Shown here in pieces: positions 42,296 to 51,040 of a DNA stretch of 64,000 nucleotides. The DNA is taken from contig CAITWF010000111.1 in assembly GCA_903896015.1 (NCBI GenBank), positions 37,224 to 101,223 of the forward strand. Direction: 5' to 3'. The notes below the pieces were generated by a model. That model was not told the origin of the DNA, ran no database searches, and saw nothing but the letters and a program-made list of their open reading frames with translations. The stretch is from an uncultured Opitutia bacterium. Its GTDB lineage: Bacteria; Verrucomicrobiota; Verrucomicrobiia; Opitutales; Opitutaceae. How positions within the stretch are numbered: the first letter of the stretch is position 1; each line of letters starts with the position of its first letter. Position numbers and translations under genes: made by a program.

Positions 42296-42901
42296 ATGGC
42301 CCACAACTTTCTCAGCACCGTCTTTACCGACGCCGTCCGGCGCGCGCAGGAAACCTATTACGGCCGCGCGCAAACGATCCCACCGGCCCCGGGCGCGGAC
42401 GAACTCGGGGAGCAGGAACAAGCGTTCATCCAGCGTCGGGACAGTTTCTATCTGGCTTCGGTCAACGCCGACGGCTGGCCCTACATCCAACACCGCGGCG
42501 GCCCGCGCGGATTTCTTCGGGTGATCGACGCGCAGACGCTCGGCTTCGCCGATCTCGGTGGGAACCGGCAACTCCTCACGACTGGCAACGTCGCGGGCAA
42601 CGATCGCGTGGCGCTTTTCCTGATGGACTACGCCCGCCGTGAGCGGCTGAAGATCATCGGGCACGCGGAGACCATCTCGGCGAAGTCCAATCGGGCGCTG
42701 GCGACCGAGCTCGCGCCCGAGGGCATCCCGGCGCGGATGGTCGAGCGGGTGTTTCGCATCCGCGTGGCGGGCTTCGACTGGAACTGCCCGAAACATATCA
42801 CCCCGCGCTTCACCGCCGAGGAGATCGAACAGGCCGCAGCGCCGCTCAAGCGGCGGATCGGCGAACTTGAGGCGGCGCTCGTCGCCGCGCGCCATCCGTA
42901 A
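42296..42901 (+). CDS. Pyridoxamine 5'-phosphate oxidase-family FMN-binding protein
   Basis: A protein of 201 residues. The split-barrel core reads D-S-F-Y-L-A-S-V-N-A-D-G-W-P-Y-I-Q-H-R-G-G, followed by L-G-F-A-D-L-G-G-N-R-Q-L and V-A-L-F-L-M-D-Y-A-R-R-E-R-L-K-I-I-G. This is the PNPOx-like FMN fold, in the subfamily often found as a TetR-controlled flavin reductase or oxidase. It is divergent from tetR with twin operators between them, and is followed 51 bases later by a DsrE-like gene. An electrophile or redox stress role is inferred. Confidence 0.88.
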   Translation: MAHNFLSTVFTDAVRRAQETYYGRAQTIPPAPGADELGEQEQAFIQRRDSFYLASVNADGWPYIQHRGGPRGFLRVIDAQTLGFADLGGNRQLLTTGNVAGNDRVALFLMDYARRERLKIIGHAETISAKSNRALATELAPEGIPARMVERVFRIRVAGFDWNCPKHITPRFTAEEIEQAAAPLKRRIGELEAALVAARHP

Positions 42902-42952
42902 TTTTTCGCCGAATCATCGAGCGAGATTTCCAACCCAAACGGAAAACGAAAA

Positions 42953-43321
42953 ATGATCATGAAAACCGCCATCATCGTCCTCTCCGATCCCAAGGCTGGC
43001 ACCGATGAAGCCCTCGGTCGCGTCTTCAATGCGCTCGCCATGGCCCGCGAATTTAAGTCTGCCGGCGAGACTGTGCAGGTCTTGTTTGCTGGGGCCGGCA
43101 CACGCTGGCCGGCCGAGCTGAATCAGGCGTCGCACCCGGTGCACGCACTCTACCAACAAGTGCTCGATGTCGTGGCCGGCATCTCGTGCGGCTGCGCCGA
43201 CGTGTTTGGCGCCGATGATCAAGGGCTGGCCCGCATCACGACCAACGCCGTGCCCGGCACGACGGGCCTGCCCAGCTTGCTCGCGCTCCAGCGCGAGGGG
43301 TTTCAGGTGCTGACTTTTTGA
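42953..43321 (+). CDS. DsrE-family protein
   Basis: A protein of 122 residues with the DsrE/F-like alpha/beta fold. T-A-I-I-V-L-S-D-P-K-A-G-T-D-E-A-L-G-R opens it, then V-Q-V-L-F-A-G-A-G-T-R-W, and V-V-A-G-I-S-C-G-C-A-D-V-F-G with two Cys near residue 78-80. DsrE-type proteins carry sulfur as persulfide on Cys or bind small ligands. Here the S-C-G-C-A cysteines are the only candidates. It follows the PNPOx gene and is probably under the same TetR control. The start ATG ATC ATG could be either of two methionines. Confidence 0.82.
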   Translation: MIMKTAIIVLSDPKAGTDEALGRVFNALAMAREFKSAGETVQVLFAGAGTRWPAELNQASHPVHALYQQVLDVVAGISCGCADVFGADDQGLARITTNAVPGTTGLPSLLALQREGFQVLTF

Positions 43322-43366
43322 GCCGCGCGGCGTTGCGCTGCCGCCGGAATCCGCTTCCGTCGACGG

Positions 43367-45514
43367 ATGCCCAACGCGCTCGCGCTCGAAAAATCGCCCT
43401 ACCTCCGCCAGCATGCGGACAACCCCGTCGCGTGGCTGCCGTGGGGTGAGGCGGCTTTCGCGAAGGCGCGCGCCGAGGACAAACCGATCTTTTTGAGCAT
43501 CGGCTACTCGACGTGCCACTGGTGTCATGTGATGGCGCACGAGTCGTTTGAGAACGAAGCAATCGCGGCGCTGCTCAACACGCACTTCGTCGCAATCAAA
43601 GTCGATCGCGAGGAGCGGCCGGACGTGGACAAGGTTTACATGGCATACGTGCAAGCGCTCACCGGCCACGGCGGCTGGCCGCTGAGCGCGTGGCTGACGC
43701 CCGAACTCAAGCCGTTTTACGGCGGCACGTATTTCCCGCCCGAGGATCGGCACGGGCGGCCGGGGTTCCCGGCCTTGCTGAACGCGATCGCGAACGGGTG
43801 GAAAATCGAGCGCGACAAACTGGTCGCGGAGAGCGAACGCGTGCTGGGGGTGTTGCGCGATCATCAAGCAGGTGCGAGAGAGGCGGAGGGACAGGAAGGT
43901 GCGGTGAGTGAAGCGCCGCTGGCTGTGGCTGGCGGCGAGGCGTTCGAAAAATGCTTCCAGTATTTCTACGAGAATTTCGATCAGGCGCATGGCGGGTTCG
44001 GCGGTGCGCCGAAATTTCCGCGGGCGGCGAATCTGAATTTTCTGTTTCGCGTGGCGGCGATTCAGGGCCGGACGAGCGAAGCCGGCGCGGAGGCGATCAA
44101 GTTGGCGGCGGCGACGTTGCGGGCGATGGCGCGCGGCGGCATCCACGACCATGTGGGCGGCGGGTTTCACCGCTACGCGGTCGACGAGGGCTGGTTCGTG
44201 CCGCACTTCGAAAAGATGCTCTACGATCAGGCGCAGATCGCGATTAATGCGCTCGAGGCCAAACAGGCGACGGGCGATGAGCGGTTCGGGTGGCTGGCGC
44301 GCGACATCTTTGACTACGTGGGGCGCGAGCTGACGAGCCCGGCCGGTGGGTTTTATTCGGCCGAAGATGCCGACTCGCTCGTGGCGCACGGGCAAGCGGA
44401 GCATGCGGAGGGCGCGTTTTATGTATGGACGGCGGCGGAGTTGCGCACGGTGTTGGGCGATGACTTCGCCTTGATCGCGGCGCAGTTTGGCGTCGAGGAG
44501 AACGGCAACGTGCCGGCGCAGCTCGATCCGCACGGAGAGTTTCGTGGGAAGAACATTCTGGCGCAGCGGCGATCGCTCGGAGAGACGGCGAAGCAGTTTT
44601 CGCTGTCACCAGAGCAGGCCAACGATCGGCTGATGGCGGCGCTGGAAAACTTGCGCGACGTGCGCGCGCGGCGTCCGCGGCCGCAGCTCGACGACAAGAT
44701 CATCACGGCGTGGAACGGGCTGATGATTTCGGCGCTGGCGCGGGGCGCGCAGGTGTTGGAAGGCAGGGAGGAATCCCCGAACGGTTCTTGCCTGCGGGCG
44801 GCGATCCGTGCGGCGGAGTTTGTCGAGCGCGAGCTGCACGATGCGGCGCGAGGAATTCTTTTCCGGTGCTGGCGCGAAGGGCGCGGCGGCGCAGAGGGTT
44901 TCGCGGAGGACTACGCGTTTTTTATCCAGGGGCTGCTCGACCTTTACGAGGCTTCGTTCGATGCGCGATGGGTGACGTGGGCGGCGAAGCTGCAGGCAAA
45001 AATGGACGAGCTGTTTTGGGACGCGGAACGCGGCGGCTATTTCAACTCGGAGGCGGGCGACGCGAGCATCGTGCTGCGGTTGAAGGAAGACTACGACGGC
45101 GCGGAGCCGGCGCCGAGTTCGGTGGCGGCGCTGAACTTGCTGCGACTCTCGGCGATTTTTCACGACGACGCGCGGCGCGAGCGCGGCGTGCGGTGCGTCG
45201 AGGCGTTTCGTCTGCAATGGTCGCGGGCGCCGCACGCGATGCCGCAGATGCTGGGCGCGCTGGAGCTGGCGCTGGACGGCCCCCGCCACGTCGTCCTCGC
45301 GGGCAATCCGGCGGCGGAGGATTTTCGCGCGCTCGCGGCGGGTTTGCAGGAGTGGCTCGGAGCGCGGCGAGCAATCGTGCGCGCGGATGCGGCGATTCCC
45401 TGGACGGCGGCGATGTCGCCGATCGAGGGTCGCGCGGCGGCGTATGTGTGCGAGGATTTCACGTGTCAGCGGCCGGTCACGGCGCCGGATGAGTTGCGGC
45501 GGCTATTGGGTTGA
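43367..45514 (+). CDS. YyaL/SSP20-like thioredoxin-domain protein
   Basis: A protein of 715 residues. The N-terminal thioredoxin-like (DUF255) domain carries S-T-C-H-W-C-H-V-M near residue 49, the hallmark of YyaL and of mammalian SPATA20. A six-hairpin alpha/alpha barrel follows: [21 protein letters not shown], then [19 protein letters not shown]. Known of the family: no firmly established reaction; a thioredoxin/glycosyl hydrolase-like fusion is suggested by the fold. The start ATG at 43367 begins [20 protein letters not shown], the usual start. The hybrid kinase gene follows. Confidence 0.92.
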   Translation: MPNALALEKSPYLRQHADNPVAWLPWGEAAFAKARAEDKPIFLSIGYSTCHWCHVMAHESFENEAIAALLNTHFVAIKVDREERPDVDKVYMAYVQALTGHGGWPLSAWLTPELKPFYGGTYFPPEDRHGRPGFPALLNAIANGWKIERDKLVAESERVLGVLRDHQAGAREAEGQEGAVSEAPLAVAGGEAFEKCFQYFYENFDQAHGGFGGAPKFPRAANLNFLFRVAAIQGRTSEAGAEAIKLAAATLRAMARGGIHDHVGGGFHRYAVDEGWFVPHFEKMLYDQAQIAINALEAKQATGDERFGWLARDIFDYVGRELTSPAGGFYSAEDADSLVAHGQAEHAEGAFYVWTAAELRTVLGDDFALIAAQFGVEENGNVPAQLDPHGEFRGKNILAQRRSLGETAKQFSLSPEQANDRLMAALENLRDVRARRPRPQLDDKIITAWNGLMISALARGAQVLEGREESPNGSCLRAAIRAAEFVERELHDAARGILFRCWREGRGGAEGFAEDYAFFIQGLLDLYEASFDARWVTWAAKLQAKMDELFWDAERGGYFNSEAGDASIVLRLKEDYDGAEPAPSSVAALNLLRLSAIFHDDARRERGVRCVEAFRLQWSRAPHAMPQMLGALELALDGPRHVVLAGNPAAEDFRALAAGLQEWLGARRAIVRADAAIPWTAAMSPIEGRAAAYVCEDFTCQRPVTAPDELRRLLG

Positions 45515-45561
45515 ATGGGGGTGGGTTTCTGTTTGGGTGCGGGTTGGTCCAACCCTCGCCT

Positions 45562-48500
45562 GTGGATTCCATTACCACCCGTCCCGCCGAAGTTCGCTCG
45601 CTCCGTCTGGCGGGCGGATTGGTGGTTGGGCTCGCGCTCTCCGTGATCGGGGGGTTGGTGACGAACCGGCTGGAGTGGGTGCGGTGGCTGCCGAGCAGTT
45701 CGACCATGGTGATGAATGCGGCGATTTGCTCGCTGGTAAGCGGGGCCGGCTTGCTGGCGCTCGCGAGTGGGTGGCGGCGGGTGGCGGCAGCGTGCGGCGC
45801 GGCGACCGCGTTGATCGGGGTGGTGACGCTGGTGCACGCGGAGTTCGGTGGGCCGCTCGATGTGGATCAATTATTTTGGAAACAATCTTGGGTTGAGGCG
45901 TCATTTCCGCCGGGCCAGATGGCACCCAACGCCTCGGCGGCTTTCCTGCTGGTGGGGGCCGCGCTGGTGGTGCTGGCACTGCGGCGCCGGGGACATTGGC
46001 TGCTGCCGGTGATGGGCGGCGTGATCGGGGCGTTCGCGTTGCTGCCGCTGGTGGGTTATTTGGTCATCTGGTTTGGTGCGGGGGCGGCGCCGGTTTACCG
46101 CGGCATGGCGTTGCCGACGGTGGTGTGCCTGCTCGTGCTCGCGGCCAGCCTGCTGCGGATCGCGCGCTCGGCGATGACAGGCGAATCCGCGGCGCAGTCG
46201 TTCATGGCGGCGGCGCTGGGCATGATTATCTCGATTGTCATCGTGACGGTGCAGAGCAGCGCCGCGTTGGTGGAGGCCAACAACTGGGTGGCGCATTCCT
46301 ACCAAGTGCGCGGGGCAATCGACCGCATGGTTGCTGAAGTGGCGCGGATGGAGAACAGCGCCCGCGGCTACGGGCTGACCGGGGACGGGAGCTTCCGCCT
46401 CCGCGTGGCCGATCACCAGACTGCCGTGCTCGAAAAGATTGCCGAGGTACGGGAGTGTGTGAGCGACGACCCGGCGCAACTCGCGCGGGTCGCCCGCTTG
46501 CGCGATCTGGCGGAGCAAAAATTTACATTCTATGCCGCGGTGATCCGCGCGCGCGAGGCCGGCGGTGCCGAAGCGGCCGCGCGCGTGATGATGTCGCTGC
46601 CGACCGCGGTCACGAGCGCGCTCGTGGATCTGGCCGACGAAATGAGCCGCGAGGAAAACCGCTTGCTCGGAGCGCGCGAGCAGGAGCGCGCCCTGCAGCA
46701 GCGCAACACGCACATGGTGCAGGTGCTCGGCACCGCCATTGCGCTGGGGCTTATCGGGGCGTCGTTTTTTTCGGCGCGGCGGTCCACGGCGGCGCGGTTG
46801 GTGGCCGAGGCGGAGTTGCGCGCTTCGCGTGCGCGGCTCGTCAATATTTTCGACGCGGTGGGCGACGGCGTCGTCTACCAAACCGCGAAGGGCGGCATCG
46901 AGGAGTGCAATGCGGCGGCCGAGCGGATCCTCGGACTTTCGCATGAGCAGCTGACCGGCAAGAAATCGGTGGACCGGGATTGGCGAGCGGTGCGCGAGGA
47001 CGGCACGACCTGGCCGGGCGAAGAGCATCCGGCGATGGAAACTTTGCGCACCGGCGCGGCCCAGCGCGATCGACTCATGGGGGTGCAACGGGGTGATGGC
47101 AGCCTGGTATGGGTTTCGATTAACACCGAGCCGGTGTTCGATGCGGACGGTGCGGTGGCCGGGGCTGTGGTGAGTTTCGCCGACGTCACGGCGTGGCGGC
47201 AGGCGCAGGTGTCGTTGCGGGAGAGCGAGGGACGCTTTCGCACGCTGGTCGAGGCGACGGCCGAGGCCGTGGTCATCAGCGCGGACGGCCGCGTGCTCGA
47301 CCTGAATGATCGTGCGCTCGAGATGTTCGCCATCACGCGTGAAGACGTGATTGGGCGCCCTGTGCTCGACCGGGTGGCGCCGGACGATCTGCCGCGGGTG
47401 AGCGAACTGCTGAAGTCGGGCGTCGATCACTACGAGGCGCGGCTGCGGCGCAACGACGGACGAGAATTCGACTGCGAAGTGCGCGTGCGCATCGTGCAGC
47501 AGGACGGCCGGCAGGTGCGGCTCGCAGCCATGCGCGACATGACGGAACGCAACGAAATCCAGCGCTCGCTCCAGATCGCGCGCGACCACGCGCTCGAAGC
47601 CTCGCGGCTCAAGTCGGAATTCCTCGCGACGATGAGCCATGAAATCCGCACGCCGATGAACGGCATCATTGGCATGGCCGGGCTGCTGCTCGAAACGCCG
47701 TTGAACGACGAGCAGCGCGGCATGGGTGTGATTTTGCAGAATAGCGCGGAAAACCTGCTCGGCATCCTCAATGACATTCTGGATTTTTCAAAAATCGAGG
47801 CGGGCAAGCTGCGGCTCGTGGCGGCGGACTTCGAGTTGCGAGCGTTGGTGGAGGAGACGCTTGCGCTGCTTGCACCGCGCGCGCACGAAAAGCACCTCGA
47901 GTTGATCGGTGATTTGGAGGCGGCGCTGCCGACTTGGTGGCGCGGCGACGCGGGCCGTTTCCGGCAGGTGCTGACCAACCTCGTCGGCAACGCGATTAAG
48001 TTCACCGATCGCGGCGAGGTGGTGGTACGCGTGAACGCGGCGCCCCGGGGGCGCGACGGGTGCCGGACGGTGCGCGTGACGGTGCACGACACGGGCATCG
48101 GCATCCCGCGGGACGCGCAAGCGCGGCTCTTTCAGCCGTTCACCCAGGTGGATGGCACCAATACGCGGCGGTTCGGCGGCACGGGCCTCGGCCTCGCGAT
48201 CAGCCGGCAACTCGTCGATCTCATGGGCGGGGAGATCGGTTTTGAGAGTGAGGAAGACGTCGGCTCGACGTTTTGGTTCGAGGTCGATCTGCTGGAGTTG
48301 ACGGGCCCGGCCCCGGTTGCGCCGACGCCAGCGATTGAGGGTCGGCCGCGCGTGCTCATCGTCGATGATAACGAGACGAACCGCGGGATCCTGCTGCATC
48401 AGGTGGCAAAACTCGGGCTCGACGTGGAGGCGGTCGCCGATGGCCGCACAGCGCTCGCGCGGCTCGGCGTCGGCGCGGAGTCAGGGTCGGCCTTTTCGCT

Positions 48501-49566
48501 CGTGCTGCTCGACTGGCACATGCCGGGGTTGAGCGGACTCGACACGGCAGTGAGTATCCGCGCCGATCCGAATTTTTCGCGGCTGCCGCTGGTGATGCTG
48601 TCGTCGGCGCGCCAGCAGGAAGATTCCACGGCAGCGCTCGCGGTGGGATTTGCGGCGATGCTGACGAAGCCGGTGCGCGAGGAGCAGTTGCACCGCACGC
48701 TCGGGCGCGTGCTCGCGGAGGGCGGGGCGCCGAGCGCGGTGAGTCCGCGGAACGAGGGAATCGCGCCGCCGGCACGCGCGCTGCGCGTGCTGCTTGCGGA
48801 GGACAACGCGGCCAACCAAACCGTGGCGCGCCTCCTGGTCACGAAGATGGGGCACACCGTGGAGGTCGCCTCCAACGGCCGCGAGGCGCTCGCCCTGTTG
48901 GCGGAGCGGGCCTACGACGTCGTGCTGATGGATTGCCAGATGCCGGTGCTCGACGGCTACGAGGCCACGCGCCGGATCCGCTCGGGATCGTTTGTCGGCG
49001 TGAATCCGCGCGTGCCGGTCATTGCGCTCACCGCCTACGCGATGTCCGACGATCGGCAGAAGTGTCTCGCGGCGGGCATGGACGATTACGTGGCGAAACC
49101 GATCCGGGCGGACGAGTTGCTGCGGGCATTTGCACAGTGCGGACTCGCGAGCGCGGCGTCTGCTCGAGGGGTGGGAGCGTTGATGGGGTCCGCCCCCGCC
49201 GGTAGCGAACCAGCCGCACTGGACGCGCGCGTGGTCGCAAGCATGCGGGCGTTGCCGGGCCGGCAGGGTCCATCGTTGTGGCCGGAGTTGCGGGAGCTGT
49301 TTTTGCGCGAGGCGCCCCTGCGGCTGGAGGAATGTGCGCGGGCACTGGCAGCGGGCGCGGGCGAGGATGCCGCGCGTACTGCGCATGCGCTGGCGGGCAG
49401 CTGTGCGAGCGTCGGAGCCGGTCCGATGCGCGCGGCGGCGATCGCCTTGGAGCGTGCGGTGCGCGGTGGCCCGGCCCCGGCGACTGCTGCGGCGCTCGCC
49501 GGGCTGCACCGTGAATGGGAACGCACGAACGCGGCCCTCGCCACGCCGACCTTTTCCTCTGTATGA
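45562..49566 (+). CDS. Multi-domain hybrid sensor histidine kinase (CHASE3-PAS-PAS-HK-REC-REC-HPt)
   Basis: A protein of about 1,334 residues. An N-terminal block has about seven membrane segments (residues 10-230). A CHASE3-like sensor between two helices (about 233-390) is followed by PAS domains at about 420-545 and 553-670. HisKA carries T-M-S-H-E-I-R-T-P-M-N-G (His about 693), and the HATPase domain has D-T-G-I-G-I-P and G-T-G-L-G-L-A-I-S. Two receivers have phospho-acceptor Asp in L-L-D-W-H-M-P-G and L-M-D-C-Q-M-P-V. A C-terminal HPt has A-R-T-A-H-A-L-A-G-S. The start is uncertain: GTG 45562 is used, and a TTG at 45511 would add 17 residues. Its stop overlaps the first response regulator. 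Confidence 0.9.
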   Translation: MDSITTRPAEVRSLRLAGGLVVGLALSVIGGLVTNRLEWVRWLPSSSTMVMNAAICSLVSGAGLLALASGWRRVAAACGAATALIGVVTLVHAEFGGPLDVDQLFWKQSWVEASFPPGQMAPNASAAFLLVGAALVVLALRRRGHWLLPVMGGVIGAFALLPLVGYLVIWFGAGAAPVYRGMALPTVVCLLVLAASLLRIARSAMTGESAAQSFMAAALGMIISIVIVTVQSSAALVEANNWVAHSYQVRGAIDRMVAEVARMENSARGYGLTGDGSFRLRVADHQTAVLEKIAEVRECVSDDPAQLARVARLRDLAEQKFTFYAAVIRAREAGGAEAAARVMMSLPTAVTSALVDLADEMSREENRLLGAREQERALQQRNTHMVQVLGTAIALGLIGASFFSARRSTAARLVAEAELRASRARLVNIFDAVGDGVVYQTAKGGIEECNAAAERILGLSHEQLTGKKSVDRDWRAVREDGTTWPGEEHPAMETLRTGAAQRDRLMGVQRGDGSLVWVSINTEPVFDADGAVAGAVVSFADVTAWRQAQVSLRESEGRFRTLVEATAEAVVISADGRVLDLNDRALEMFAITREDVIGRPVLDRVAPDDLPRVSELLKSGVDHYEARLRRNDGREFDCEVRVRIVQQDGRQVRLAAMRDMTERNEIQRSLQIARDHALEASRLKSEFLATMSHEIRTPMNGIIGMAGLLLETPLNDEQRGMGVILQNSAENLLGILNDILDFSKIEAGKLRLVAADFELRALVEETLALLAPRAHEKHLELIGDLEAALPTWWRGDAGRFRQVLTNLVGNAIKFTDRGEVVVRVNAAPRGRDGCRTVRVTVHDTGIGIPRDAQARLFQPFTQVDGTNTRRFGGTGLGLAISRQLVDLMGGEIGFESEEDVGSTFWFEVDLLELTGPAPVAPTPAIEGRPRVLIVDDNETNRGILLHQVAKLGLDVEAVADGRTALARLGVGAESGSAFSLVLLDWHMPGLSGLDTAVSIRADPNFSRLPLVMLSSARQQEDSTAALAVGFAAMLTKPVREEQLHRTLGRVLAEGGAPSAVSPRNEGIAPPARALRVLLAEDNAANQTVARLLVTKMGHTVEVASNGREALALLAERAYDVVLMDCQMPVLDGYEATRRIRSGSFVGVNPRVPVIALTAYAMSDDRQKCLAAGMDDYVAKPIRADELLRAFAQCGLASAASARGVGALMGSAPAGSEPAALDARVVASMRALPGRQGPSLWPELRELFLREAPLRLEECARALAAGAGEDAARTAHALAGSCASVGAGPMRAAAIALERAVRGGPAPATAAALAGLHREWERTNAALATPTFSSV

Positions 49567-50150
49567 AAATTCTCGCCGTGGAAGACGATCCAGTGGCGCA
49601 GCTCGTGCTCGAGTCGGCGTTGAAATCGCTCGGGCACGAGGTCGTGCTGGCAGCGGATGGAGAGGCCGCCTGGGCAGCGTTGCGCGATCCGGCGGTGCGC
49701 GTGGTGGTGAGCGACTGGCAGCTGCCGCGCCTCGATGGCTGCGAGCTTTGCCGGCGCATCCGGGAGGAGCGCGAAGACTACGTGTGTTTCATCCTCGTCA
49801 CGGAACGGGTGGCCACCGGGGAAAATCTCGATGCGGCCTTTGCCGCGGGCGTGGATGAGTTTCTGACCAAACCGATCGACACGCGGGAGTTGCGGCTGCG
49901 GCTGCACGTGGCGGAGCGGATTCTCGGCTTCACCTCTGAGCTGCGCCGGCTGGAGGATTTTTTGCCGATTTGCGGCTACTGCAAGAAAGTGCGCGACGAT
50001 CAAAAATACTGGCAGGCGATCGAGTCGTATATGGCCGCGCGTGCGGGCACGCGGTTCAGTCACGGCGTCTACCCCGAGTGCTACGAGCGCGTGCTCGTGC
50101 CTCAGTTGAAGAAACTCGGGCTGGCCACGCCGCCGCGCCTGGACGAGTGA
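49563..50150 (+). CDS. Response regulator with C-terminal Cys-rich module (copy 1)
   Basis: A protein of 195 residues. The receiver domain has V-E-D-D-P, the acceptor V-V-V-S-D-W-Q-L-P-R-L-D-G (about residue 52) and L-T-K-P-I. A tail of about 60 residues contains L-P-I-C-G-Y-C-K-K-V-R-D-D-Q (about residue 133) and F-S-H-G-V-Y-P-E-C-Y. In related proteins, and in copy 2, this tail has two C-x2-C pairs. Here the third cysteine is tyrosine (V-Y-P-E-C), so metal binding may be lost. Coupled to the kinase by ATGA. No DNA-binding domain. Confidence 0.9.
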   Translation: MKILAVEDDPVAQLVLESALKSLGHEVVLAADGEAAWAALRDPAVRVVVSDWQLPRLDGCELCRRIREEREDYVCFILVTERVATGENLDAAFAAGVDEFLTKPIDTRELRLRLHVAERILGFTSELRRLEDFLPICGYCKKVRDDQKYWQAIESYMAARAGTRFSHGVYPECYERVLVPQLKKLGLATPPRLDE

Positions 50151-50213
50151 TCGCGCGGTGCGTGCTTTTGCCGTTGCGCCGCGCGGGCCGGTCGCCTCGC
50201 TTGGAGCTGACCC

Positions 50214-50828
50214 ATGAAGATTCTCGCTGTCGAAGACGATGCCGTGGCCCGTGCCGTATTGCACCGGGCGCTGCGCCGGCTGGGGCACGAGGTTGTTGAG
50301 GCGCCGGACGGCGAGGCCGCGTGGGAAAAGCTGTCGACCGAGCCAGTGCGCGTGGTGGTAAGCGACTGGATGATGCCGCGGGCGGATGGGCTTGAGCTGT
50401 GCCGCCGCATCCGCCGGCGCGCGGGGCAGGACTACGTTTATTTTATTTTGCTCACGGGCCGCGACGCCACGGAGGAAAACCAGCGCGCCGCGGCCGACGC
50501 GGGCGTGGACGACTTTCTCACCAAGCCACTCGACCTCGCAGAGCTCTGGATGCGGCTGCGCGTGGCCGAGCGCATCCTCGGTTACACAAAACAGGTCCGC
50601 CAGCTTGAGGAGCTGCTGCCGATTTGCTCCTACTGCAAAAAAATCCGCGACGACCAAAACTACTGGCAGCAGATGGAGGGCTACATCAACGAGCGCACCG
50701 GCAGCGAATTCAGTCACTCGGTCTGCCCGGACTGCTACACGCGTGTCGTGCTACCCGAGATCGAAAAAATCCATGCGGCGCAGGCCGACGCGCCGCTGAG
50801 GCCGCCCAATGTCGAACGAGGAACTTAA
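50214..50828 (+). CDS. Response regulator with C-terminal Cys-rich module (copy 2)
   Basis: A protein of 204 residues and a paralogue of the preceding gene, 63 bases upstream. The receiver has V-E-D-D-A, V-V-V-S-D-W-M-M-P-R-A-D-G and L-T-K-P-L. The tail reads L-P-I-C-S-Y-C-K-K-I-R-D-D-Q-N-Y-W and F-S-H-S-V-C-P-D-C-Y, giving both C-x2-C pairs. This Cys motif with the intervening R-D-D and F-S-H is a known but uncharacterised tail of bacterial signalling proteins and could bind zinc. It overlaps the SlyX gene by 20 bases. Confidence 0.9.
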   Translation: MKILAVEDDAVARAVLHRALRRLGHEVVEAPDGEAAWEKLSTEPVRVVVSDWMMPRADGLELCRRIRRRAGQDYVYFILLTGRDATEENQRAAADAGVDDFLTKPLDLAELWMRLRVAERILGYTKQVRQLEELLPICSYCKKIRDDQNYWQQMEGYINERTGSEFSHSVCPDCYTRVVLPEIEKIHAAQADAPLRPPNVERGT

Positions 50829-51015
50829 ACCACTCGAGGAAAAGATCGCCTACCTCGAGCGACACGTGACCGAGCAGGACAAGGCGATGCTGGAAATGGC
50901 GGACGGCATCGCGCGGCTGCGCCGTGAACTCAAAGCGCTGCGCGAACGAAATGCGGGCGGCGCGACGAGCGGCGAAAACGAAGCGATGTCGGACGAGCGT
51001 CCGCCGCACTATTGA
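50809..51015 (+). CDS. slyX: SlyX-like small coiled-coil protein
   Basis: A protein of 68 residues. It contains L-E-E-K-I-A-Y-L-E-R-H-V-T-E-Q-D-K-A-M-L-E and L-R-R-E-L-K-A-L-R-E-R, ending D-E-R-P-P-H-Y, which is the characteristic SlyX C-terminus. SlyX is a small coiled-coil protein of uncertain job; in enteric bacteria it lies next to slyD. Here it follows two response regulators, overlapping the second by 20 bases, so translation is likely linked. Function remains unknown. Confidence 0.85.
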   Translation: MSNEELKPLEEKIAYLERHVTEQDKAMLEMADGIARLRRELKALRERNAGGATSGENEAMSDERPPHY

Positions 51016-51040
51016 TGGGAAATCCAGACGCGGTGCGGCT

